From positions 1-7,672 of the forward strand of contig JAUWHV010000114.1 in assembly GCA_030605675.1 (NCBI GenBank): a stretch of DNA of 7,672 nt, in the 5' to 3' direction. A model generated the notes under the pieces. The model did not search any database, was not told the DNA's origin, and saw nothing but the letters and a program-made list of their open reading frames with translations. The position numbers and the translations under genes were made by a program. How positions within the stretch are numbered: the stretch's first letter is position 1; each line of letters begins with the position of its first letter. This document shows positions 1-5,476 of this stretch, in pieces. The stretch is from Deltaproteobacteria bacterium. Its GTDB lineage: Bacteria > Desulfobacterota > Dissulfuribacteria > Dissulfuribacterales > UBA3076.

Positions 1-204
1 GAGATCAACAATGAAAAGGTCTTTGTGCTCCGCTTTATCCAGGGCCGCAATCCGGACTGGGTGCAGCGTCCTTTCTTTGCACGATTCGATCCTGAAGCTA
101 CCTGGCTGAATCACCTCCGCCCGGCATTCGGTGCTGAAAAATTCTTCTACGAAGATGAATACCAGGCCATCTGTGAAAAAGAGCGAGGCATTGAAGACCC
201 ATAA
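1..204 (+). CDS. 3' end of an unidentified gene (possibly KamA-type radical SAM protein), partial
   Basis: The reading frame is open from the first base of the window and ends at a TAA at 202-204, giving the last 67 residues of a protein whose start lies outside. The tail is rich in aromatic and charged residues (FVLRFIQGRNPDWVQRPFF, then ATWLNHLRPAFG and KFFYEDE), which looks like genuine coding sequence rather than chance. It reminds me of the C-terminal extensions of lysine-2,3-aminomutase-like (KamA family) radical SAM proteins, but no cysteine motif or catalytic part is visible, so this is only a weak guess. No terminator hairpin is obvious right after the stop; the sequence passes into repeat-rich DNA. 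Confidence 0.6.
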   Translation, partial: EINNEKVFVLRFIQGRNPDWVQRPFFARFDPEATWLNHLRPAFGAEKFFYEDEYQAICEKERGIEDP

Positions 205-260
205 CCGTTCACGGATTTATAGATGGAAAGGTTCTGGGTTCAGAGGTTCAAGAAAAAAAT

Positions 261-300
261 GAACATTGAACATCGAACGTCCAACATCGAACGTTGAATG
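261..300. repeat. Short GAAC/GAAT-type intergenic repeat, left copy
   Basis: The stretch contains aacatcgaacgt twice (269-280 and 283-294) and ends in gttgaatg. The part gaacgtccaac (275-285) recurs as its reverse complement at 489-499, so the two copies form an inverted pair about 200 bases apart. Repeats of this style are common between genes in deltaproteobacterial and environmental genomes; their function is unknown. Confidence 0.65.
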
Positions 301-307
301 GGAAAAA

Positions 308-376
308 ATGAAGAAACAGACTTATGACCAGGAAAAAAGACTGCTCAAATATACAGAAATAGCCGTTGAATGGTAA
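308..376 (+). pseudogene. Possible remnant of a small four-helix-bundle (S23-type) protein gene
   Basis: A 22-codon frame starts with ATG at 308 and reads MKKQTYDQEKRLLKYTEIAV before a TAA at 374-376. The pattern YDQEKRLLKY resembles the first helix of the small four-helix-bundle (23S rRNA intervening-sequence) proteins, which often start with a YDLEERLL-like stretch; normal members are about 115-130 residues. The frame stops just inside the MITE-like element that begins at 373, so any original gene would be cut to its first 20 or so codons. The similarity is short and recalled, not searched; it may equally be a chance ORF. Confidence 0.25.
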
Positions 377-449
377 CTTCTCAATAAGCCTGGGTAACAG
401 TCACTAGATAGTCGCAAAATATGATTTGACGGACTTATTGAGAAATTAC
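373..449. mobile_element. MITE-like element, 77 bp, with 16-bp terminal inverted repeats
   Basis: The left end gtaacttctcaataag (373-388) and the right end cttattgagaaattac (434-449) are inverted repeats matching at 15 of 16 positions. Directly outside them is an identical 8-bp direct repeat gttgaatg (365-372 and 450-457), as expected of a target-site duplication. The 45-bp interior codes for nothing, so any movement would need a transposase elsewhere. Because gttgaatg is also part of the surrounding repeat family (293-300), the duplication could be a coincidence of inserting into or lying between two repeat copies. Confidence 0.5.
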
Positions 450-505
450 GTTGAATGTTCAGTATTGGATATTCGTTTTTCATTCGACGTTGGACGTTCA
501 TCTTT
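449..505. repeat. Short GAAC/GAAT-type intergenic repeat, right copy
   Basis: This stretch carries gttgaatgttc, ggatattcg and cattcgacgttggacgttc. The part gttggacgttc (489-499) is the exact reverse complement of 275-285, so this is the inverted partner of the copy at 261-300. Confidence 0.55.
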
Positions 506-549
506 CAAAACAATTCCATACGGCATAAATGTAACCTGTGAACGCCTAC

Positions 550-1177
550 TCACTTTAGTTTCAGACCTCGGCATAGCTGTTCAAGCGTGTCGTCATAGAC
601 CCCGGCCATCTGGTTTCCGGCCGGGATTGCAGGCGTCGAACCGGCCAAGATCCAGACCCAGGGGAAGGACCCGCGACTTGGACCTGAGTATTTTCACAGT
701 ATCGAGTTCATTATAATCCGGAAAGTGTTTTAGAAGACGTGGCAGTTCTTCAAAGAAGGATTCCAGGTGAAATCGCGAATTAAAAAGCACAGTGTCAGCC
801 GCCATGGCGCTGGCATAGTTAATGAAACCGTAGTGAACGTCACGTCCTTTGAGAAGATCCCTGTCGTCAACAGACCAGGGGTAAGTAAGCTGGTTTTCAT
901 GGAAATACAGCGCCGTCGGGGTATTATAGGTGCGGGACCTTGTCAGGGCCAGAAAAGTTGTGAGATCGAGCATATCTGTGGTCAGGATGAGATCCGGCGC
1001 GTATTCTTCAGCCAGAAACTGCCTTGCCAGGGTCACAGCGGCGCCGTGCATACGCCATTTCCAGAAACGACCGGGCAGAGTGAGCGTACTCACGAAATGG
1101 CGGCTGTGTGTTGCAAATCCAGAGGCCCAGGCAGCATGTGAGCCTGTATGGTATGGTTCTATAAGAAGTATTTTCAT
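550..1177 (-). pseudogene. tRNA-queuosine alpha-mannosyltransferase (DUF3524/QTMAN family), internally deleted
   Basis: The intact frame runs from ATG at 1177 to a TGA at 593 (194 residues). It holds the N-terminal DUF3524 domain with clear family motifs: LLIEPYHTGSHAAW (about 4-17), LPGRFWKWRMHGAA, LTTDMLDLTTF, TALYFHENQLTYPWS, HYGFINYASAMAADTVLFNSR and VLPLGLDLGRFD (about 170-182). Known members glycosylate queuosine in tRNA and continue with a GT-B C-terminal half, reaching roughly 350 residues or more; here that half is missing. Just past the stop, another frame reads MAGVYDDTLEQLCRGLKLK and ends at TGA 550-552, which looks like the usual last helix of such glycosyltransferases. I infer an internal deletion of roughly 150 residues plus a frameshift, with the junction near 590-620. 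No clear ribosome-binding site precedes the ATG; a repeat palindrome lies directly upstream. The family call is firm, the exact deletion model less so. Confidence 0.8.
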
Positions 1178-1184
1178 GAAAATA

Positions 1185-1275
1185 ATTGAAGGATTTAGGG
1201 ATTGAGGAATTGAGGGATTAAGAACAATAGAATACCTTCAATTCCTCAATGCCTCAATCCCTAAATTCCTCAATC
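1185..1275. repeat. Large imperfect palindromic repeat (GGATTGAGGAATTGAGGG type), copy A
   Basis: The left arm (about 1185-1222) and right arm (about 1236-1275) are near reverse complements: tttagggattgagg (1194-1207) matches cctcaatccctaaa (1252-1265) exactly, and further blocks of attgagg and aattgaag pair around it. The loop is about 13 bases. It fills nearly the whole gap between the broken mannosyltransferase gene and the LarA-family gene. As RNA or single-stranded DNA it would fold into a long hairpin. The same motif returns at 2529-2604. Confidence 0.8.
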
Positions 1276-1285
1276 ATCCCTTATC

Positions 1286-2497
1286 ATGACCATTAGCCAA
1301 GAAAACCACATCATAACTCTGCGGCCCCGCCTCGACCTCTATGGGCCAATTGACGAGGAATTGCTGAAAAAGGCTGCAAGCAATGCACTGGAGCGCCTTG
1401 AAAAACCGCTAGCCCTTACTCTGGTCGTCAACGATCCCCAACGCCAGACCGACAGTCCAAGGGTACTTAAGGTCCTCAGCCATTTAATTGATCCGGCTTG
1501 CATTCGGATCCTGGTTGCAACCGGCACACACCGCTATTCTTCAGAGAAAATGCGCGGTTTCCAGCTTAAACTGATCCAGGGTCTGCCAATTGAGGAGATT
1601 CAATGGCACGATAGTCAAAGCGATAAACTGGTCCCGGTCAGGCCGAACGGGTGGAGAGTGCACCCGTGGCTTATTGGGGACAGGCCTGTACTGGCCATCG
1701 GAAGCGTTGAGCCGCATTACTTTGCCGGATTCACAGGCGCGCACAAGACCCTCACCATAGGCTGCGCTTCATACGCGGACGTGGAATCCAATCATGCCGC
1801 TGCCCTTCTTCCCGGCTGCTGCCCCGGCCGTCTCGCAGGTAATCCCGTGTTTGAAGGAATTTCGCAGATGCTGGAGGACCTGGCCGCCTCGCAGCGTCTG
1901 GCAGGGGTAAACCTTGTCCAGGTAGGCAGCACGATCATTGCTGCCGCCGGGGGCATACCGCTGGAGGTCCTTGACGCCCTCACTCCCACAGCCCGGGAGG
2001 CCTTTATTCAGCAGATCGACGTCCCTGCCGACGCAATTATTGTAGAAACCGCCGGCCCGCTTGGACAAAGCTTTTACCAGGCGGACAAGGCCATAATGAA
2101 CAACCAATGGGCTGTCCGTAACGGCGGCGTGATCGTCCTGTCGGCCCCTTGCGAGAACGGTATCGGACAGGACCACTTTGTAAAACTGCTCGTCCAGGCA
2201 CCCACCGCCTCGGCCGCTAAGGACATAGTCAGCCGCCGCGGATACAGGCTGGGCGACCACAAGGCCGTTGGGATACGAATGCTCACCGATCCTAATTGCC
2301 GGGCCGTAAAGGTATTTGTGGTCAGTAAGGGCCTCTCGGAGGCCGACATAATCGTACTGGGCATGACCAAGGCCATGAGCGTGGATCAGGCCCTTTCTGC
2401 TGCGAGAATCAACCCAACCCATCATCGAGTCTATCGCATCATGAACGCGGGCAATCTTTGCGTCCTTGCAAAAGGCAAAGTTGACACATCTTGTTGA
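1286..2497 (+). CDS. larA: LarA-family (nickel-pincer) lactate racemase homologue
   Basis: The 403-residue product belongs to the LarA/DUF2088 family, whose founding member interconverts D- and L-lactate using a nickel pincer cofactor attached to a lysine. Residues matching the Lactobacillus LarA active site are all visible: R53, H82 in ATGTHR, H144 and K154 in [13 protein letters not shown] (the cofactor-bearing lysine would be K154), H170 in NHA (nickel ligand), and Y264 and K268 in FYQADK. The H144-K154-H170-Y264-K268 spacing equals that of LarA. Cofactor-making genes larB, larC and larE are not in the window. The ATG at 1286 is the only sensible start, since an in-frame TAA lies at 1262-1264, but no Shine-Dalgarno sequence is seen and a palindrome lies directly upstream. 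The C-terminus was altered by a 13-bp tandem duplication. The substrate may be a 2-hydroxyacid other than lactate, as several LarA homologues act on different ones; the symbol is given for family only. Confidence 0.88.
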   Translation: MTISQENHIITLRPRLDLYGPIDEELLKKAASNALERLEKPLALTLVVNDPQRQTDSPRVLKVLSHLIDPACIRILVATGTHRYSSEKMRGFQLKLIQGLPIEEIQWHDSQSDKLVPVRPNGWRVHPWLIGDRPVLAIGSVEPHYFAGFTGAHKTLTIGCASYADVESNHAAALLPGCCPGRLAGNPVFEGISQMLEDLAASQRLAGVNLVQVGSTIIAAAGGIPLEVLDALTPTAREAFIQQIDVPADAIIVETAGPLGQSFYQADKAIMNNQWAVRNGGVIVLSAPCENGIGQDHFVKLLVQAPTASAAKDIVSRRGYRLGDHKAVGIRMLTDPNCRAVKVFVVSKGLSEADIIVLGMTKAMSVDQALSAARINPTHHRVYRIMNAGNLCVLAKGKVDTSC

Positions 2498-2505
2498 CAC
2501 ATCTT
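2480..2505. repeat. 13-bp tandem duplication over the larA stop codon
   Basis: The 13-mer gttgacacatctt occurs twice head to tail (2480-2492 and 2493-2505). With a single copy the gene would end VDTS and a TAA; the second copy makes it end VDTSC with TGA at 2495-2497. This looks like a replication-slippage duplication with little effect on the protein. Confidence 0.85.
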
Positions 2506-2528
2506 AATGTACTTCTTATATTTAATAT

Positions 2529-2604
2529 GAATTGAGGGATTGAGGAATTGCGAATTAAGGGATTGAAGAATTGAAAATATTTTTTGATTATAATCCCTCA
2601 ATTC
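2529..2604. repeat. Palindromic repeat of the same family, copy B
   Basis: The arm gaattgagggatt (2529-2541) is the exact reverse complement of aatccctcaattc (2592-2604), and more GATTGAGGAATTG-like units (2539-2570) lie between. It is the same repeat type as at 1185-1275, so the LarA-family gene is bracketed by the two copies. Confidence 0.75.
2563..2594 (+). promoter_or_regulatory. Candidate promoter of ssrA inside the repeat
   Basis: A perfect sigma-70 -10 box TATAAT lies at 2589-2594, about 40 bases before the mature tmRNA 5' end; a precursor leader removed by RNase P would fit. The -35 is poor: ttgaag at 2563-2568 gives a 20-bp spacer. The -10 box overlaps the right arm of repeat copy B. 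Confidence 0.4.
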
Positions 2605-2633
2605 CTAAATTTCTTTTATTTGCCTTTCAATAT

Positions 2634-2988
2634 GGGGGCGAACAGGATTCGACGGGGGTATGGAAGCTTAAGTGGCGTGCCGGGGCCCTGCAACCTCGCA
2701 AAAAAGCAGGAAAAAACACAAAAGCCGACTCTGATTACGAGTACGCACTGGCCGCTTAGACCGGCCACATCTAACCTGGTATGCCTGTGGACCGGGATTA
2801 GGTGAAAATTTAGCAGGCTAGCTTCTCTTGGGTGCTTGTCCCTTTAGGAGCAAAAAATCTTCAAGCTAGCCTGATCTGACCCTGCCTGGGTGAGACAGAT
2901 CAGGCGAAAAATAAAAACTCAGGCTACGCACGTAGATGCTTGAGTGGAATACTTTCGGACGCGGGTTCGATTCCCGCCGCCTCCACCA
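2634..2988 (+). ncRNA. ssrA: tmRNA (transfer-messenger RNA)
   Basis: tmRNA rescues ribosomes stalled on mRNAs without stop codons and adds a degradation tag. The 5' end GGGGGCG (2634-2640) pairs over 7 bp, including one G-U, with CGCCTCC (2978-2984), followed by A and an encoded CCA (2986-2988). The 5' part contains the hallmark aggattcgacggg, and the T-arm is gcggg-ttcgatt-cccgc (2962-2978). The tag-coding region reads ADSDYEYALAA (2724-2756) followed by TAG (2757-2759); the ALAA end is the typical protease-recognition tail. The resume codon is taken as GCC at 2724 because tags usually start with alanine and have about this length; an in-frame upstream GCA is less likely. At 355 nt the length is normal for one-piece tmRNA. 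SmpB, its protein partner, is not in the window. Confidence 0.96.
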
Positions 2989-3012
2989 TTTCTTGAAAAA
3001 CTCTTTCTTGTT

Positions 3013-3032
3013 GAGCCTTTTGCAAAAGGCTC
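3013..3032. terminator. Perfect 20-bp palindrome downstream of ssrA, possible terminator
   Basis: The sequence gagccttttgcaaaaggctc is a perfect 20-bp palindrome 24 bases after the tmRNA CCA end, extended by gttg and caac outside with small interruptions. It has no U-run after it, so it is not a standard intrinsic terminator; it could be a processing or pause hairpin. Confidence 0.4.
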
Positions 3033-3044
3033 TACCCAACATTC

Positions 3045-3075
3045 TTGACAGCTTCGGCCACAAACTGTTTATTCT
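3045..3075 (+). promoter_or_regulatory. Candidate promoter for the phosphate operon
   Basis: A perfect -35 hexamer TTGACA (3045-3050) is followed by weak -10 choices, TTTATT at 3068-3073 (17-bp spacer) or TATTCT at 3070-3075 (19-bp spacer). It would leave a leader of about 150 bases before the PhoU-like start. No Pho-box pattern was recognised. Confidence 0.3.
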
Positions 3076-3203
3076 CATATAAAACCTTGCATCTTTGAGC
3101 AAGGCTTTGCAATTTGAATGACTCATTCAGATCCTGCTGAAACCGTGATGTACTATTGAAAGGAGCAGGCATTTCCTTGTGCCGAATTATTTTTCCTAAT
3201 TGC

Positions 3204-3220
3204 CTGGAAATAATTTCCAG
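3204..3220 (+). promoter_or_regulatory. Perfect hairpin next to the ribosome-binding site
   Basis: ctggaaa (3204-3210) and tttccag (3214-3220) form a 7-bp stem with a 3-base loop, ending five bases before the Shine-Dalgarno GGAGG (3226-3230). It could influence translation of the PhoU-like gene or be a dyad operator; nothing else supports a role. Confidence 0.3.
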
Positions 3221-3235
3221 TCAGCGGAGGTTGAA

Positions 3236-3898
3236 ATGTCCATAGAAAAGGAAAGAGAAGTAAAGGAACTAATAGATAAACACGTTCAAAAGGTAGGAGA
3301 GTGTCTGGAATGTTTTGAGAGTTGTTTTGAGGCCTATTTTCTAGGGGAATTTGCCAAAGCCCAAGCAATTCATGAAAGCTGCGATCATATTGAGACCGAA
3401 GCCGATGTCCAGCGCAGAGAGATTGGCGACCACCTTTTCTCCGGGGCCTTTCTTCCTATTGAGCGAAAAGATATCTATATGATGACCGATTGTGTGGACG
3501 AGATTGCCAACAAGGCCGAAACAGCCTCTGATGTGGTGGTATATCAGAGCCCGGAAGTCCCGGAGGCCTATGTGAAGACCCTCGGCGAGATCGTTGAGAT
3601 CATAATGGAGATGTTTCGTATTTTTCAGGATGCTGTGAAGCTCTATGAACCCTATGACGCTTTGCAGGTACACGACGTCCTTGCTGCCATTAAGGAAAAA
3701 ATCAACTCTATTGGTGTCATGGAATCAGCGATTGACAAAAAGGAGGAGGCACTGTTGATAACCATTTTCCACTCTGATCTTCCTCTTGCCAACAAGATCC
3801 AGATGGAGAGTTTCCTCCGACGGATTGCAGAGATTTCAGACGTAATTGAGGACGCGGCTGATCGTCTTTATGTCCTTGTGATTCGCGAAAGGATATAA
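3236..3898 (+). CDS. PhoU-like phosphate transport regulator (DUF47/TIGR00153 family)
   Basis: The 220-residue helical protein fits the DUF47/TIGR00153 family of stand-alone PhoU-like proteins in length and composition. Such proteins sit next to phosphate transporters and are thought to restrain or adjust phosphate uptake; PhoU proteins bind metal clusters through acidic motifs. Matching acidic helices are seen at DHIETEAD (50-57), DCVDEIANKAE (85-95) and EISDVIEDAADRL (199-211). There are no membrane segments, so it should be cytoplasmic and act at the inner membrane. The ATG at 3236 is chosen because GGAGG lies five bases upstream (3226-3230); the frame could extend to a TTG at 3200, but that start has no ribosome-binding site. 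The Na+/phosphate symporter gene follows 132 bases later, which supports a joint role. The exact partner and whether it acts through a two-component system cannot be told here. Confidence 0.88.
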   Translation: MSIEKEREVKELIDKHVQKVGECLECFESCFEAYFLGEFAKAQAIHESCDHIETEADVQRREIGDHLFSGAFLPIERKDIYMMTDCVDEIANKAETASDVVVYQSPEVPEAYVKTLGEIVEIIMEMFRIFQDAVKLYEPYDALQVHDVLAAIKEKINSIGVMESAIDKKEEALLITIFHSDLPLANKIQMESFLRRIAEISDVIEDAADRLYVLVIRERI

Positions 3899-3911
3899 AG
3901 GTATTATTTGA

Positions 3912-4034
3912 GTGTTTATCTCTGCCTTGATGGCCTTCCCTGTACTGCTTTTCAAAATTTCTTTCCCCCGGGCCAAAACAGATCAAGAGGCTGAAGTTTT
4001 CTTTGAGGTCCCTCAGAGAGGTGAATCCCCATGA
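3912..4034 (+). CDS. Possible small membrane ORF coupled to the transporter start
   Basis: A 40-codon frame runs from GTG at 3912 (or ATG at 3930, 34 codons) to a TGA at 4032-4034. Its stop overlaps the transporter's ATG as ATGA, the classic arrangement for translational coupling. The first half, VFISALMAFPVLLFKISF, could be one membrane segment and is followed by a charged tail (RAKTDQEAEVFFE). An in-frame TGA directly precedes the GTG, so it cannot be longer. AAAGG at 3897-3901 is a weak ribosome-binding site ten bases upstream. I recognise no family. It could be a genuine small accessory of the symporter or a chance frame; its transporter neighbour has its own good ribosome-binding site. 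Confidence 0.3.
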   Translation: MFISALMAFPVLLFKISFPRAKTDQEAEVFFEVPQRGESP

Positions 4035-5452
4035 AGGCCATCCTGATTCAGGTCTTTGGAGGACTCGGGCTCTTTCTTTATGGTCTGCACCTCATGAGCG
4101 ACAGCCTCCAGAGAGTGGTTGGCGACAGGATGAAAAAGGTGCTGGGGACCATTACGAAACGTCCTGTTTACGGCTTGCTCTTTGGCACTATCGTGACCGG
4201 AATTCTACAGAGCAGCAGTGCCACCACTGTCATGGTTGTTGGTCTCATCAATGCGGGACTTATGAATTTTTTCCAGTCAATAGGAGTAATACTTGGGGCG
4301 AATATAGGGACTACTGTAACGGCCCAACTTGTTGCCTTTAACCCTGAACAATGGGCCCTTCCGGCCATAGGGCTGGGAATGGTCCTGCATTTATTCTTTA
4401 AGGACGCCAAGGTCAAGGATAGCGGATTGATCCTGCTTGGTTTTGGAATACTGTTTCTGGGCCTTGTTCTTATGAAAAAGGCGATCCCCACTGAGTCGCA
4501 CCATATTATTAAGGATCTTTTTTTGTTGAGCAGCGGCAGCCCCAAGGGAATTCTGATAGGTTTAGCAGTGGGGACAGTTGCCACTGCAATTGTCCAGAGC
4601 AGCAGCGTTACAGTAAGCATTCTGGTCATGCTTGCGTCCCAGGGCATGGTGGGTGATTTGAAAGAAGCGATCCCGCTGATCCTGGGCTGCAATATCGGAA
4701 CCTGCATAACAGCGCTTATTGCGAGCATTGGCACTGACGTTGATTCTAAACGTGCGGCGATTTCGCATACTTTTTTTAATTTTTTCGGTGTCTTCCTGAC
4801 CCTAGTGATCTTCTACCAGTTTTATCTCTGGATAATTCCTAAAATGGGTGGCAGCCTCGCCCACCAGATTGCCAATATTCACGTAATGATAAAGTTAATG
4901 GACGCCTTTTTGTTCCTGCCGATCGTGGGATATTTTTCAAGGTTCATTTGCTGGATTGTCCCTGCCAGGGCAGTTGAAAAACCCGGCATAGAGACCCCGC
5001 AATATCTTGATGACAGATATGTTGAAGAACCTGTTATCGCCATTGAGCTGGCAATCAAGGAAATAGTCAGGCTGGGTGAAATCTCCCGGAATATGATAAA
5101 GTATGCTATGGACGGATTCACGTATAATGACGCGAGGCTTCTGGACCGGGTGGAAGAGTATGGAAAGGGTGTCAAAAGCCTGCGTGAGGCCATCTCCCGG
5201 TATGTGATCCAGATTTCCCAGCAAGACCTGAGCGAGGAAGAGGCAGAGAGAATACCGATGTTGATACTTTCTGTTAACAACTTTGAACGTGTGGCCGGGC
5301 ATTCTTTGAGGTTGCTGGAGCTCGGGCGCACCAAGGTATCCAAGAATATTCCCCTGATGGGCAGCGCCTTGAATGAACTCAAGAGGACCTATCGCGAAGT
5401 GGACACCATGCTGACCGAGGTAAGCAGATACCTGCCTGAATTTAAGCGTTGA
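4031..5452 (+). CDS. Na+/phosphate cotransporter family protein (NptA/YjbB type)
   Basis: The 473-residue inner-membrane protein has the two inverted Na_Pi_cotrans repeats of this family, which imports (or in YjbB, is linked to export of) inorganic phosphate with sodium. Repeat one has TGILQSSSATTVMVVG (Q60-S63) and GANIGTT (89-95); repeat two has TAIVQSSSVTVSILVM (Q189-S192) and GCNIGTC (219-225). The paired QSSS motifs form the substrate and sodium site in the family. ISHTFFNFFG (244-253) is another shared motif. About eight to nine hydrophobic segments occupy residues 1-312, then a soluble helical PhoU-like region (about 335-470). Family members with a full PhoU tail are often over 530 residues, so this tail is on the short side. 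The ATG at 4031 has GAGAGGTG (4016-4023) seven bases upstream. The stand-alone PhoU-like gene upstream probably belongs to the same transcript. Direction of transport cannot be read from the sequence. Confidence 0.9.
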   Translation: MKAILIQVFGGLGLFLYGLHLMSDSLQRVVGDRMKKVLGTITKRPVYGLLFGTIVTGILQSSSATTVMVVGLINAGLMNFFQSIGVILGANIGTTVTAQLVAFNPEQWALPAIGLGMVLHLFFKDAKVKDSGLILLGFGILFLGLVLMKKAIPTESHHIIKDLFLLSSGSPKGILIGLAVGTVATAIVQSSSVTVSILVMLASQGMVGDLKEAIPLILGCNIGTCITALIASIGTDVDSKRAAISHTFFNFFGVFLTLVIFYQFYLWIIPKMGGSLAHQIANIHVMIKLMDAFLFLPIVGYFSRFICWIVPARAVEKPGIETPQYLDDRYVEEPVIAIELAIKEIVRLGEISRNMIKYAMDGFTYNDARLLDRVEEYGKGVKSLREAISRYVIQISQQDLSEEEAERIPMLILSVNNFERVAGHSLRLLELGRTKVSKNIPLMGSALNELKRTYREVDTMLTEVSRYLPEFKR

Positions 5453-5476
5453 TGGGGGATTGAAAAACACAAACCA

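Noticed and set aside
593..640. Programmed frameshift joining the mannosyltransferase halves
   Set aside because: A frameshift alone cannot restore the missing C-terminal glycosyltransferase domain, and no slippery sequence is seen; deletion explains it better.
426..716. 96-codon plus-strand frame
   Set aside because: It starts inside the MITE-like element, crosses the repeats and then lies antisense to the broken mannosyltransferase gene.
1769..2500. 243-codon minus-strand frame
   Set aside because: It lies wholly antisense to the LarA-family gene, whose sense frame shows every family motif; the antisense peptide resembles nothing.
2571..2759. 62-codon frame ending in ALAA
   Set aside because: Only its last 11 codons are meaningful, as the tmRNA tag; the rest is structural tmRNA sequence and upstream DNA.
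2866..3126. 86-codon minus-strand frame with WRRRESNPRP
   Set aside because: It is the antisense of the tmRNA 3' tRNA-like domain; RRRESNPRP-like peptides are a well-known false translation of tRNA 3' ends.
4168..4734. 188-codon minus-strand frame
   Set aside because: Antisense to the Na+/phosphate transporter gene, which is strongly supported.
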